Of a stretch of DNA of 13,791 nucleotides, positions 1 through 5,359 are shown in pieces. Origin of the DNA: an uncultured Alphaproteobacteria bacterium (GTDB taxonomy: Bacteria; Pseudomonadota; Alphaproteobacteria; Rs-D84); the NCBI GenBank assembly GCA_946185785.1, contig CAMHKP010000002.1, forward strand, positions 1 through 13,791, given 5' to 3'. Both the position numbers and the translations under genes were made by a program. Under the pieces are notes generated by a model. It did not search any database, had not been told where the DNA came from, and saw nothing but the letters and a program-made list of their open reading frames with translations. Every line of letters starts with the position of its first letter. The first letter of the stretch is position 1.

Positions 1-9
1 CACTTGGCA

Positions 10-867
10 TTATTTCCACCTTTGTTTAAAAACAGGTATGAATTCAAACAGCAACACCCAGTTGTTTTTGATTTTTAATAGTGGTATTACACCAAACAAG
101 CGCAGGCGGAATAATGTTCGATTAGCATCAGATTGTTTGTTAAATAAAATCCAGTATGCTGGAAATTTGTTGCGAATATCAAGAGCAATCTGTTCGCCGT
201 GTAACCACATTGCGTAAGCGTGTTTTATTGATGTATTGCTATTATTCCAACGATATTTAACCAAAACATCCTGTATATTATAAAAATGTGTGACATCCAT
301 TAACCGTGCCCAAAGACGATAATCTTCAGCAGGACTGTAAAACTCTTCATAGTCAATACCATTATCAATCAATATTGATTTACGTATCATTGCGGCGGTG
401 TGTGCCAAGCTGCATGTTTGTGTCAAGAATGTTCGGATTTTTAAGTCGTCTTCGGGGTTTTTTAACAAATCATAGCTTTCCCCAAAAAACTGCAACCATC
501 CAGATACCACCCCAATGTGCGGGTGGGTGTCCAGAAATTCAACTTCACGTGCCAAGCGTTCTGGTACAGAAATATCATCATGGTCAAATATCGCGATATA
601 TTCCCCGCGCGCCATGTGCAGTAATTTATTGCGACTTGGTGTAATGCCCATGTTTTTATCATTTTTGGAATACTTTACGCGCTTGTCTTGGGTGGCATAT
701 TCCAGAACAATTTTTTCAATGTCTTTATTGTCTGGGCTGTCGTTCAAAATTAAAAATTCAAAATCTGTGTACGTTTGGGACAATATAGATTCAATGCATT
801 CCCGTAAGTGTTGTGGGTTCGTATTGTAAATCGGTGTTAAAACTGAAACGCGTGGCGTGTGGCGCAT
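10..867 (-). CDS. Family 2 (GT-A fold) glycosyltransferase
   Basis: A 285-residue glycosyltransferase that probably moves a sugar from a nucleotide-sugar onto a cell-surface glycan at the cytoplasmic face of the inner membrane; the sugar and acceptor cannot be told. The N-terminus has the GT2 opening (VSVLTPIYN, residues 7-15), a conserved ND at 42-43, and the metal and nucleotide-binding DXD-type motif DHDD at 95-98. The acceptor-activating ED sits in AEDYRLW near 180-186. No convincing transmembrane helix is visible, and the length fits single-domain GT2 enzymes. The ATG is preceded by AAGAG about 6 bases upstream. The stop lies at the window edge, so any downstream partner (for example a polysaccharide cluster) is out of view. 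Upstream is a long folded RNA region on the same strand that may control it. The GT2 call is firm; the pathway is unknown. Confidence 0.9.
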   Translation of the reverse strand: MRHTPRVSVLTPIYNTNPQHLRECIESILSQTYTDFEFLILNDSPDNKDIEKIVLEYATQDKRVKYSKNDKNMGITPSRNKLLHMARGEYIAIFDHDDISVPERLAREVEFLDTHPHIGVVSGWLQFFGESYDLLKNPEDDLKIRTFLTQTCSLAHTAAMIRKSILIDNGIDYEEFYSPAEDYRLWARLMDVTHFYNIQDVLVKYRWNNSNTSIKHAYAMWLHGEQIALDIRNKFPAYWILFNKQSDANRTLFRLRLFGVIPLLKIKNNWVLLFEFIPVFKQRWK

Positions 868-990
868 AATAATCTCTTTTTATATTTATGTGGGTGGACG
901 TTCAAACAATCGAAAAACAGATTCCCGATCCCGCGTGCTTTGGGTATGACATGCGCATCCACCCATGTTGGTGTTGCGAATCTCAATTGG
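868..990 (-). promoter_or_regulatory. Folded leader upstream of the glycosyltransferase
   Basis: This is the stretch between the terminator of the upstream structured RNA and the glycosyltransferase ATG; no gene is visible in it. On the minus strand, 965-958 (UGGGUGGA) is perfectly complementary to 898-891 (UCCACCCA). That would close a hairpin of about 75 bases, inside which AUCGGGAA can pair with UUUUCGAU in an 8-bp stem that includes two G-U pairs. I see no well-spaced promoter here. The best candidate (TTGAAC at 905-900 with TATAAA at 884-879) has only a 15-base spacer and would start transcription almost at the ATG. The glycosyltransferase may therefore depend on read-through from the RNA upstream. 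The folding is read by eye; the function is inferred. Confidence 0.4.
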
Positions 991-1022
991 AGAAAAAGAA
1001 AACCACCGGATAAACTGGTGGT
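991..1022 (-). terminator. Intrinsic terminator of the structured RNA
   Basis: On the minus strand 1022-1015 (ACCACCAG) pairs with 1009-1002 around a 5-base loop, with one G-U pair near the loop. The stem is followed by the U-rich run UUUUCUUUUU. The opposite strand has no U-run, so it works in one direction only. Its first four bases (1022-1019) are also part of an 11-bp alternative pairing with 1106-1096. Confidence 0.75.
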
Positions 1023-1218
1023 CGGGAAGTTAGAAACGTCATATAACTCAAATGACCCCGTTGGTCTTTGGTTGTGCCTTTTTTATAACCAACGGCTTCC
1101 CGACCAGACTGTCGGGAAAACGGTGCGAAACGCACAATAATATTTTACGATGCTTTCGCACCGGAGTTATATAGGAGGAGTTTCTAAGTCCCCGAATTCC
1201 AATAATCCATTGAAATTC
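991..1218 (-). ncRNA. Candidate structured RNA or attenuator leader, family unknown
   Basis: A minus-strand RNA of about 225 bases is suggested by promoter, fold and terminator together. Just after the predicted start, 1218-1209 pairs with 1203-1194 in a 10-bp hairpin (one G-U) with loop GGAUU. A two-part helix follows: 1187-1180 with 1037-1030, then 1172-1164 with 1049-1041. They are separated by an uneven internal loop holding UCCUCCU (1179-1173). The helix encloses three hairpins: 1163-1154/1130-1121 (10 bp), 1118-1111/1104-1097 (8 bp) and 1095-1088/1065-1058 (8 bp). An intrinsic terminator closes it. An alternative 11-bp pairing joins 1106-1096 to 1029-1019. I found no tmRNA, RNase P, SRP or 6S hallmarks and no recognised riboswitch core. 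It could be a free small RNA or an attenuator leader of the glycosyltransferase. Confidence 0.6.
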
Positions 1219-1224
1219 AAAACT

Positions 1225-1253
1225 AGTTTAGACTAAGCTATTTGAATTGGCAA
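1225..1253 (-). promoter_or_regulatory. Sigma-70-type promoter for the structured RNA
   Basis: On the minus strand, -35 TTGCCA (1253-1248) and -10 TAAACT (1230-1225) are separated by exactly 17 bases. The expected start is near 1218, the first base of the 10-bp 5' hairpin. A perfect TTGACA also lies just upstream (1265-1260) but has no well-spaced -10. Located between the upstream terminator (1285-1313) and the RNA. Confidence 0.5.
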
Positions 1254-1284
1254 GAAAAATGTCAATAACTGTGATTATAGACAT

Positions 1285-1313
1285 AAAAAACACCGGCGTT
1301 TGCCGGTGTTTTT
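1285..1313 (-). terminator. Stereotyped hairpin terminator, copy 1 (GTTT loop)
   Basis: Seven-base-pair stem CACCGGC (1291-1297) / GCCGGTG (1302-1308) with loop GTTT, flanked by A6 and T5, so it can act on both strands. Here it ends the minus-strand flavodoxin and microprotein unit, 12 bases past the microprotein stop. It is the same hairpin as at 2903, 11063 and 13762 apart from one loop base. Confidence 0.9.
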
Positions 1314-1325
1314 GTTCTTTTTGCT

Positions 1326-1439
1326 TTAGAATAAGCGGCCGAATACGCCACCATCTAATGCCAATGTTAACAATATCCACCACCAAGACCATTTGACTGT
1401 TTTCGTCAATTTCAAAATAATAAATATAAGTGTAAGCAT
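1326..1439 (-). CDS. 37-residue membrane microprotein
   Basis: A short gene between the flavodoxin and a terminator. ATG at 1439 is preceded by a strong AAGGAG (1451-1446) with a 6-base spacer, and the stop TAA is 12 bases before the terminator A-run. The protein is very hydrophobic: MLTLIFIILKL, a short polar stretch (TKT), then VKWSWWWILLTLALDGG and a short tail GRLF. The KWSWWW pattern resembles very small membrane proteins often annotated as transmembrane Fragile-X-F-like; that likeness is from memory and the function of those proteins is not known to me. A promoter with a perfect TATAAT lies directly upstream, and read-through from the flavodoxin gene is also likely because no terminator separates them. 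Start, ribosome site and terminator make it a convincing gene despite its size. Confidence 0.75.
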   Translation of the reverse strand: MLTLIFIILKLTKTVKWSWWWILLTLALDGGVFGRLF

Positions 1440-1473
1440 GTTTTTCTCCTTTGTGTTGGTTTAACACACTATG

Positions 1474-1502
1474 ATTATATTCAAATGTGCGTTTTAGCGC
1501 AA
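1474..1502 (-). promoter_or_regulatory. Promoter of the microprotein gene
   Basis: On the minus strand, TATAAT (1479-1474) lies 17 bases downstream of TTGCGC (1502-1497). The -10 is perfect and the -35 keeps only TTG. Transcription would start about 28 bases before the AAGGAG, in a leader holding a small GTGTT/AACAC hairpin. It sits just after the flavodoxin stop codon. Confidence 0.45.
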
Positions 1503-1510
1503 CAAGTGAT

Positions 1511-2077
1511 TTATAACCATTCGCCAGCCCATGTTTTTAATTCTTCGGCGGATACATCGCTGGGGAAACGTTTGCCGGTCAAGACGTCTGCATTCGGTAC
1601 AATTGTGCGAATGTTTTCGTCCGCCTGTTCGGTGGTTGGGGTGCTGCCTGATGTGGCAAATGGAATAATCGTTTTGCCAGAAAAATCATAGGCACTTAAA
1701 AACGTGTCTACAACCGATGGTTCGCGTCCCCACCAGATTGGGAACCCCAAAAATACAATTTTGTATTGGTCAATGTTTTCAATCGTGCTGGCAATTTCTG
1801 GACGGGAATTTTTATCACCCATTTCAACAGAAGAACGGCTTTTGTCATTGCGCCAGTCAAGGTCGTCAGCGGTGTAAAGGCTTTCTGGAACAATTTCAAA
1901 TAAATCAGCACCAGTTGCGTTTGCAAGGCGTTCTGCTACACCACGTGTGTTGCCAGTTGCGCTAAAATATGCAACCAGTACTTTATCGCCCGATGCGTGT
2001 GATTTTGTTGGACGTAAAATTGCCAATACACCAACGATGGCGACGATTGCGATGATTATATAAAGTAGTTTTTTCAT
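1511..2077 (-). CDS. Flavodoxin with N-terminal membrane anchor or signal peptide
   Basis: A 188-residue flavodoxin-fold protein that should bind FMN and carry electrons. The FMN phosphate loop SATGNTRG is at 39-46, and the later FLGFPIWWG and PFATSGST segments match the other FMN-contacting loops of the Flavodoxin_4 type. Residues 1-22 form a positively charged start followed by a hydrophobic helix (YIIIAIVAIVGVLAIL), and SHA at 26-28 is a possible signal peptidase site. The domain would thus face the periplasm or be anchored, unlike classical cytosolic flavodoxins. AAAGGAG lies upstream of the ATG. It is divergent from a PNPOx-like flavin protein and is followed, without a terminator, by the membrane microprotein gene. 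The redox partner is unknown. Confidence 0.88.
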   Translation of the reverse strand: MKKLLYIIIAIVAIVGVLAILRPTKSHASGDKVLVAYFSATGNTRGVAERLANATGADLFEIVPESLYTADDLDWRNDKSRSSVEMGDKNSRPEIASTIENIDQYKIVFLGFPIWWGREPSVVDTFLSAYDFSGKTIIPFATSGSTPTTEQADENIRTIVPNADVLTGKRFPSDVSAEELKTWAGEWL

Positions 2078-2107
2078 TTTGGGGCTCCTTTTGTTCTATG
2101 CAATATA

Positions 2108-2148
2108 ATCGTATTGAATTTGACGCGTTTTTGCAATAACATTATAGG
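2108..2148. promoter_or_regulatory. Overlapping divergent promoters, flavodoxin / zinc-ribbon PNPOx
   Basis: Plus strand: TTGACG (2120-2125), 17 bases, TATAGG (2143-2148), leading to the zinc-ribbon protein. Minus strand: TTGCAA (2136-2131), 17 bases, TACGAT (2113-2108), leading to the flavodoxin. The two elements interleave, so polymerase binding at one should hinder the other. Read by eye from consensus matches of about four to five of six. Confidence 0.4.
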
Positions 2149-2167
2149 TGAAAACAAAGGGGGTTTT

Positions 2168-2896
2168 ATGACGAAAATATGTCAAAGTTGTGCGATGCCA
2201 ATGGATGATGAAAGGGTGTATGGTACAAATGCAGACGGTACGAAAAATCCGGACTATTGTATTTACTGTTATAAAGATGGTGAATTTTTACAGAAATGTA
2301 CAATGGAAGAAATGATAGAGCATTGTGCGGGGTTTGTTAACGAAGTTAATAAGAATCTGGAACACCCAATAACAAAAGAAGAATATATCGGCCAAATGAA
2401 AATGTATTTTCCGCATTTGAAACGTTGGCGCAAAGAAATTATGATTGCCGATGATGGTGCAACGGAAAGTCCTGCATTGGCGGGGGTCAAAGAACTTGTT
2501 GCTAAAATGGCGGACACATTACCAATCGCATTTATATCGTCTGTTGATGCCGATGGTTTCCCTTGTACCAAGGCTATGCTGGCACCGCGTGTACGTGAAG
2601 GAATAAAGGTGTTCTATTTTACTACTAATACTTTTTCGCTGCGTGTGGCACATTATAAAGCCAACCCAAAAGCATGTGTTTATTTTTGTGATCCTGAAAA
2701 GTTTATTGGGGTTATGTTGCGTGGCACAATAGATGTATTGACTGATGCAAAATCTAAAGAAATGATTTGGCGTGATGGCGATACAGAATATTATCCAGGC
2801 GGCGTTACCGATCCAAATTACTGTGTTCTAAAATTTGTTGCAACTGATGGTCGTTTTTACAGCGATTATTATCCGCGCAGTTTTGTGATTGAATAA
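2168..2896 (+). CDS. Zinc-ribbon plus PNPOx-like flavin-binding protein
   Basis: A 242-residue two-domain protein. The first 40 residues form a zinc ribbon with paired cysteines C5-x2-C8 and C31-x2-C34 (CQSCAMPM and CIYC). The rest, from about residue 100, resembles the split-barrel pyridoxamine 5'-phosphate oxidase / general stress protein 26 group (PIAFISSVDADGFPCTKAMLAP, then a barrel ending in DYYPRSFVIE), which binds FMN or related cofactors. The true substrate is unknown. I chose ATG 2168 because AAAGGGGG lies just before it and the zinc ribbon begins there; an in-frame upstream start at 2114 would add 18 unrelated residues and overlap the promoter. This fusion is familiar from anaerobic gut bacteria, so horizontal gain is possible but unproven. 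Confidence 0.85.
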   Translation: MTKICQSCAMPMDDERVYGTNADGTKNPDYCIYCYKDGEFLQKCTMEEMIEHCAGFVNEVNKNLEHPITKEEYIGQMKMYFPHLKRWRKEIMIADDGATESPALAGVKELVAKMADTLPIAFISSVDADGFPCTKAMLAPRVREGIKVFYFTTNTFSLRVAHYKANPKACVYFCDPEKFIGVMLRGTIDVLTDAKSKEMIWRDGDTEYYPGGVTDPNYCVLKFVATDGRFYSDYYPRSFVIE

Positions 2897-2902
2897 GACG
2901 AT

Positions 2903-2936
2903 AAAAAAACACCGGCATTTGCCGGTGTTTTTTTTT
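2903..2936. terminator. Stereotyped bidirectional hairpin terminator, copy 2
   Basis: Stem CACCGGC (2910-2916) / GCCGGTG (2921-2927) with loop ATTT, preceded by A7 and followed by T9. It lies between the convergent zinc-ribbon and acyl-CoA synthetase genes; the T-run runs into the stop codon of the latter (2935-2937), so one hairpin serves both. Confidence 0.93.
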
Positions 2937-4515
2937 ATTCCTTTTTAATCGGGTATTTACCGTCAATCAGGTTTTGACGCACAACGTGATGTTTAACCTT
3001 TTGTGTGCTGGTTGTTGGTAAATCGTCCGTTGTCATTGCAAAGTGTGTGACCCATTTATAAGATGCAACTTTCTTGTTAGCATTAGCAACAGCCACGGCT
3101 AATTTTTCCATTGTCATACCCTCTTCGACACTGAATACAGCATATGCAACGGTTTTATCATCCAGTTTGTGTTCGAACACTGCAACGTTTTTAACGCCTG
3201 GGATTTTCATAAACAATGCTTCCAATTCATCTGGATAAACATTTTTACCAGAATCCAAAACGATGACCTGTTTTTTACGGCCGGCAAAATGTAATTCACC
3301 GTTTTTATCCATAGACACCAAATCGCCAGTATTAAAGAAACCCTTTTCATCAAATACTTGGCTGTTGACTTCATCGTTGTTCATGTATCCACCGAATACC
3401 TGATGACCACGAACCCACAGAACACCAATGCCATCGGCATCTTTGTTGCGGATTTCAACTTCGTTATTTGTTGTTGGTGCACCAAATGCAAACGGAACGC
3501 GTTTCTTGGTACGCTTAGAAATACAGATTGGTCCAACGGTTTCTGTCATACCATAACCCTGAATAAATGGCATGCCAAGACGTTCATAGAAAGTTTCAAC
3601 CTCTGGCTTGGTAGCAGCACCGCCAGCAACTAACAATGTTACACGACCGCCAAATATGTTACGCACTGGGTCTTGGATTTTCCGTACCAAGAATCCCAAT
3701 CCCAATTTTTCCAATGTCTTGCCATATTTCAAAACGAAAGATGCGAATAACCACAAGTGACGCGCCTTTAATTGATCAATAATTCGGTTGCGAATAAGTT
3801 CAAACAAACGTGGAACCGCCGGTATAACTTGTGGACGGAATTCCGCAAAGTCCGCCATAAGCAATTTTGGATTTATGCTTGGTTGTAAAACGACACCGCA
3901 CCCATATTCAATTGTTGCCAATATTTCAACCGCAAACCCAAATATGTGATACATTGGCAAGAACCCATATAAATAATAACCAGGTTCAATATAATCGCTC
4001 ATATCTTTTAATGAATGCGCACATTCAATCAAATTAAAGTGTGTTAACGGTACAACCTTTGGCGTGCCGGTTGAACCAGATGTGAACGACAATGTCGCGA
4101 TTTCCAATGATTCCACAGGTGCCGCTTCCAAATCTGGATTTGGTTTGCCGTCTTTCTTGGTAATATTATAAAATTCAAAGTTTTTTGTTTTGTAAAAGAA
4201 CGATTCTTCGGCACAAACCAAGTGGCAGTCTGTTATTTTTGTCATATTGTCATATTCAAAAGGTGTCAGGTTTGTATCCAACATCAACACACGACCACCC
4301 AAATACCATACGGCAAATAATGTTATTGGAAATTCAGGAATGTTATGTGATAAAACACCAACAACATCACCAGGTTTAACACCAGCCTTGTGCAAGGACG
4401 CAGCACGCGCCTTGACCAAATCAATAAAGCCAGAAAATGTGACGTTTTCGCGTACCAAAAACAAATTGTTTGGGAACTGTGTCGCAGCATTTTCTAAAAA
4501 CTTGTACATATTCAT
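2935..4515 (-). CDS. AMP-forming acyl-CoA (fatty acid) synthetase
   Basis: A 526-residue enzyme of the ANL superfamily that activates a carboxylic acid, probably a fatty acid, with ATP to an acyl-adenylate and then a thioester. Visible motifs are the P-loop-like SFTSGSTGTPK (143-153), PMYH (187-190), QGYGMTE (319-325), the ribose-binding NTGD (395-398), the hinge region GELHFAGRKKQ (406-416), and the C-terminal STQKVKHH with the adenylation lysine at 506. All catalytic segments are present, so it looks active; it has no fused acyltransferase domain, unlike Aas. I start at ATG 4515 (MNMYKF) because AAGGA lies 9 bases upstream; longer in-frame readings would begin inside the promoter. It could also be an acyl-ACP synthetase; chain length is not deducible. 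A good promoter precedes it. Confidence 0.88.
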   Translation of the reverse strand: MNMYKFLENAATQFPNNLFLVRENVTFSGFIDLVKARAASLHKAGVKPGDVVGVLSHNIPEFPITLFAVWYLGGRVLMLDTNLTPFEYDNMTKITDCHLVCAEESFFYKTKNFEFYNITKKDGKPNPDLEAAPVESLEIATLSFTSGSTGTPKVVPLTHFNLIECAHSLKDMSDYIEPGYYLYGFLPMYHIFGFAVEILATIEYGCGVVLQPSINPKLLMADFAEFRPQVIPAVPRLFELIRNRIIDQLKARHLWLFASFVLKYGKTLEKLGLGFLVRKIQDPVRNIFGGRVTLLVAGGAATKPEVETFYERLGMPFIQGYGMTETVGPICISKRTKKRVPFAFGAPTTNNEVEIRNKDADGIGVLWVRGHQVFGGYMNNDEVNSQVFDEKGFFNTGDLVSMDKNGELHFAGRKKQVIVLDSGKNVYPDELEALFMKIPGVKNVAVFEHKLDDKTVAYAVFSVEEGMTMEKLAVAVANANKKVASYKWVTHFAMTTDDLPTTSTQKVKHHVVRQNLIDGKYPIKKE

Positions 4516-4552
4516 AATATAAAATCCTTGTTTTATGTATTCTGTTGGGGGT

Positions 4553-4581
4553 ATTATAGTACATAACAATACGGAATTCAA
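4553..4581 (-). promoter_or_regulatory. Promoter of the acyl-CoA synthetase
   Basis: On the minus strand, TTGAAT (4581-4576), 17 bases, then a perfect TATAAT (4558-4553), giving a leader of roughly 30 bases to the ATG at 4515. On the plus strand the same bases give a weaker candidate for exonuclease III (TTGTTT 4528-4533, 18 bases, TATTAT 4552-4557). Confidence 0.6.
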
Positions 4582-4583
4582 AT

Positions 4584-5354
4584 ATGAAAATTTTAACGAT
4601 AAATATAAACTCTATACGGGCACATGCGCAAAGTTTTATAGATATTCTGCGGGGGGCAGAATATGACGTCATTATGGTCCAGGAACTAAAAGCCGAAGAT
4701 GCGGCATTTCCACATAATCTGTTTGATGAATATGGCTATAATATCAAGGTTTTTGGGCAAAAAAGCTATAATGGTGTGGCTGTATTTTCACGTTTTTCCA
4801 TCGAAGATGTGACGCGTGGTATGCCGACATATGCAGATGTTAATGCGCGGTTTATAGAATGTGTCGTTGATGGACGTGTGCGTATAATAAATGTATATAT
4901 GCCAAATGGTGATACGGTTGATTCACCAAAGTTTCCATATAAATTGGAATGGATGACCGCGTTTACTGATTATATTTCTGGATATTTAGATAGTGAAGAA
5001 CCGGTTATTATCGGTGGCGATTTTAATGTTGCGTTAACAGACCGCGATGTGTGGAACCCAAAGAATTACGAAGGTATCGCAATTGCTGCACCACAAGCGC
5101 GCGCAATAATGCAATCATGGCTTGATTCTGGCTGGGTGGACGCATGGCGCAAATTACACGGCGATGAAATAGGGTACACTTGGTATGGTTATCGCGGACG
5201 TGATACGGTTGGTAATGGCCAAGGATTGCGTTTGGACTATTTCTTGTGTAATCGTGTTGCAGATAAAATGATTAGTGCGTGTGAAATAGATATGGAACCG
5301 CGTTTGGCTGAAAAACCCACAGATCATTGTGGTTTGATGATTAAATTAAAATAA
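4584..5354 (+). CDS. xthA: Exodeoxyribonuclease III (AP endonuclease, ExoIII family)
   Basis: A 256-residue enzyme of the exonuclease-endonuclease-phosphatase fold that cuts DNA at abasic sites and removes 3' blocking groups in base excision repair, acting in the cytoplasm. The catalytic set is intact: N7, the metal ligand E34 (MVQELK), Y105 (NVYMPNG), D146 and N148 (GGDFN), D219 (LDYF) and the final D247-H248 (TDHCG). Length matches the usual 250-270 residues. The start is the only sensible one, since MKILTININS is the typical opening; the ribosome site is weak (CGGAA). It is divergent from the acyl-CoA synthetase and runs head-on into addB with five bases between the stops and no terminator. 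Subfamily naming (XthA or ExoA) is less certain than the enzyme class. Confidence 0.92.
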   Translation: MKILTININSIRAHAQSFIDILRGAEYDVIMVQELKAEDAAFPHNLFDEYGYNIKVFGQKSYNGVAVFSRFSIEDVTRGMPTYADVNARFIECVVDGRVRIINVYMPNGDTVDSPKFPYKLEWMTAFTDYISGYLDSEEPVIIGGDFNVALTDRDVWNPKNYEGIAIAAPQARAIMQSWLDSGWVDAWRKLHGDEIGYTWYGYRGRDTVGNGQGLRLDYFLCNRVADKMISACEIDMEPRLAEKPTDHCGLMIKLK

Positions 5355-5359
5355 GAATA

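Noticed and set aside
879..905. TTGAAC / TATAAA promoter for the glycosyltransferase
   Set aside because: Spacer is only 15 bases and the start would fall within about five bases of the ATG, leaving no room for the ribosome site.
1030..1049. Hammerhead-ribozyme-like GAAAC-GUC on the plus strand
   Set aside because: No CUGAUGA partner nearby, and the RNA evidence (promoter, terminator U-run) is on the other strand.
859..1140. A 93-codon plus-strand open frame
   Set aside because: It runs antisense across the hairpins, with no ribosome site and no recognisable protein character.
991..1218. tmRNA, RNase P, 6S or SRP RNA identity for the structured RNA
   Set aside because: No T-loop or tag-peptide codons, no RNase P core motifs, no SRP GGAA-tetraloop region, and a multi-hairpin layout unlike the single long 6S rod. 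A covariance-model search would settle it.
1228..1467. A 79-codon minus-strand open frame
   Set aside because: It reads through the 1285-1313 terminator hairpin and starts over the ribosome site of the 37-residue microprotein, which is in a different frame with far better signals.
2114..2167. Upstream start for the zinc-ribbon protein
   Set aside because: It overlaps the promoter, lacks a ribosome site and adds residues not belonging to the zinc ribbon; ATG 2168 has AAAGGGGG.
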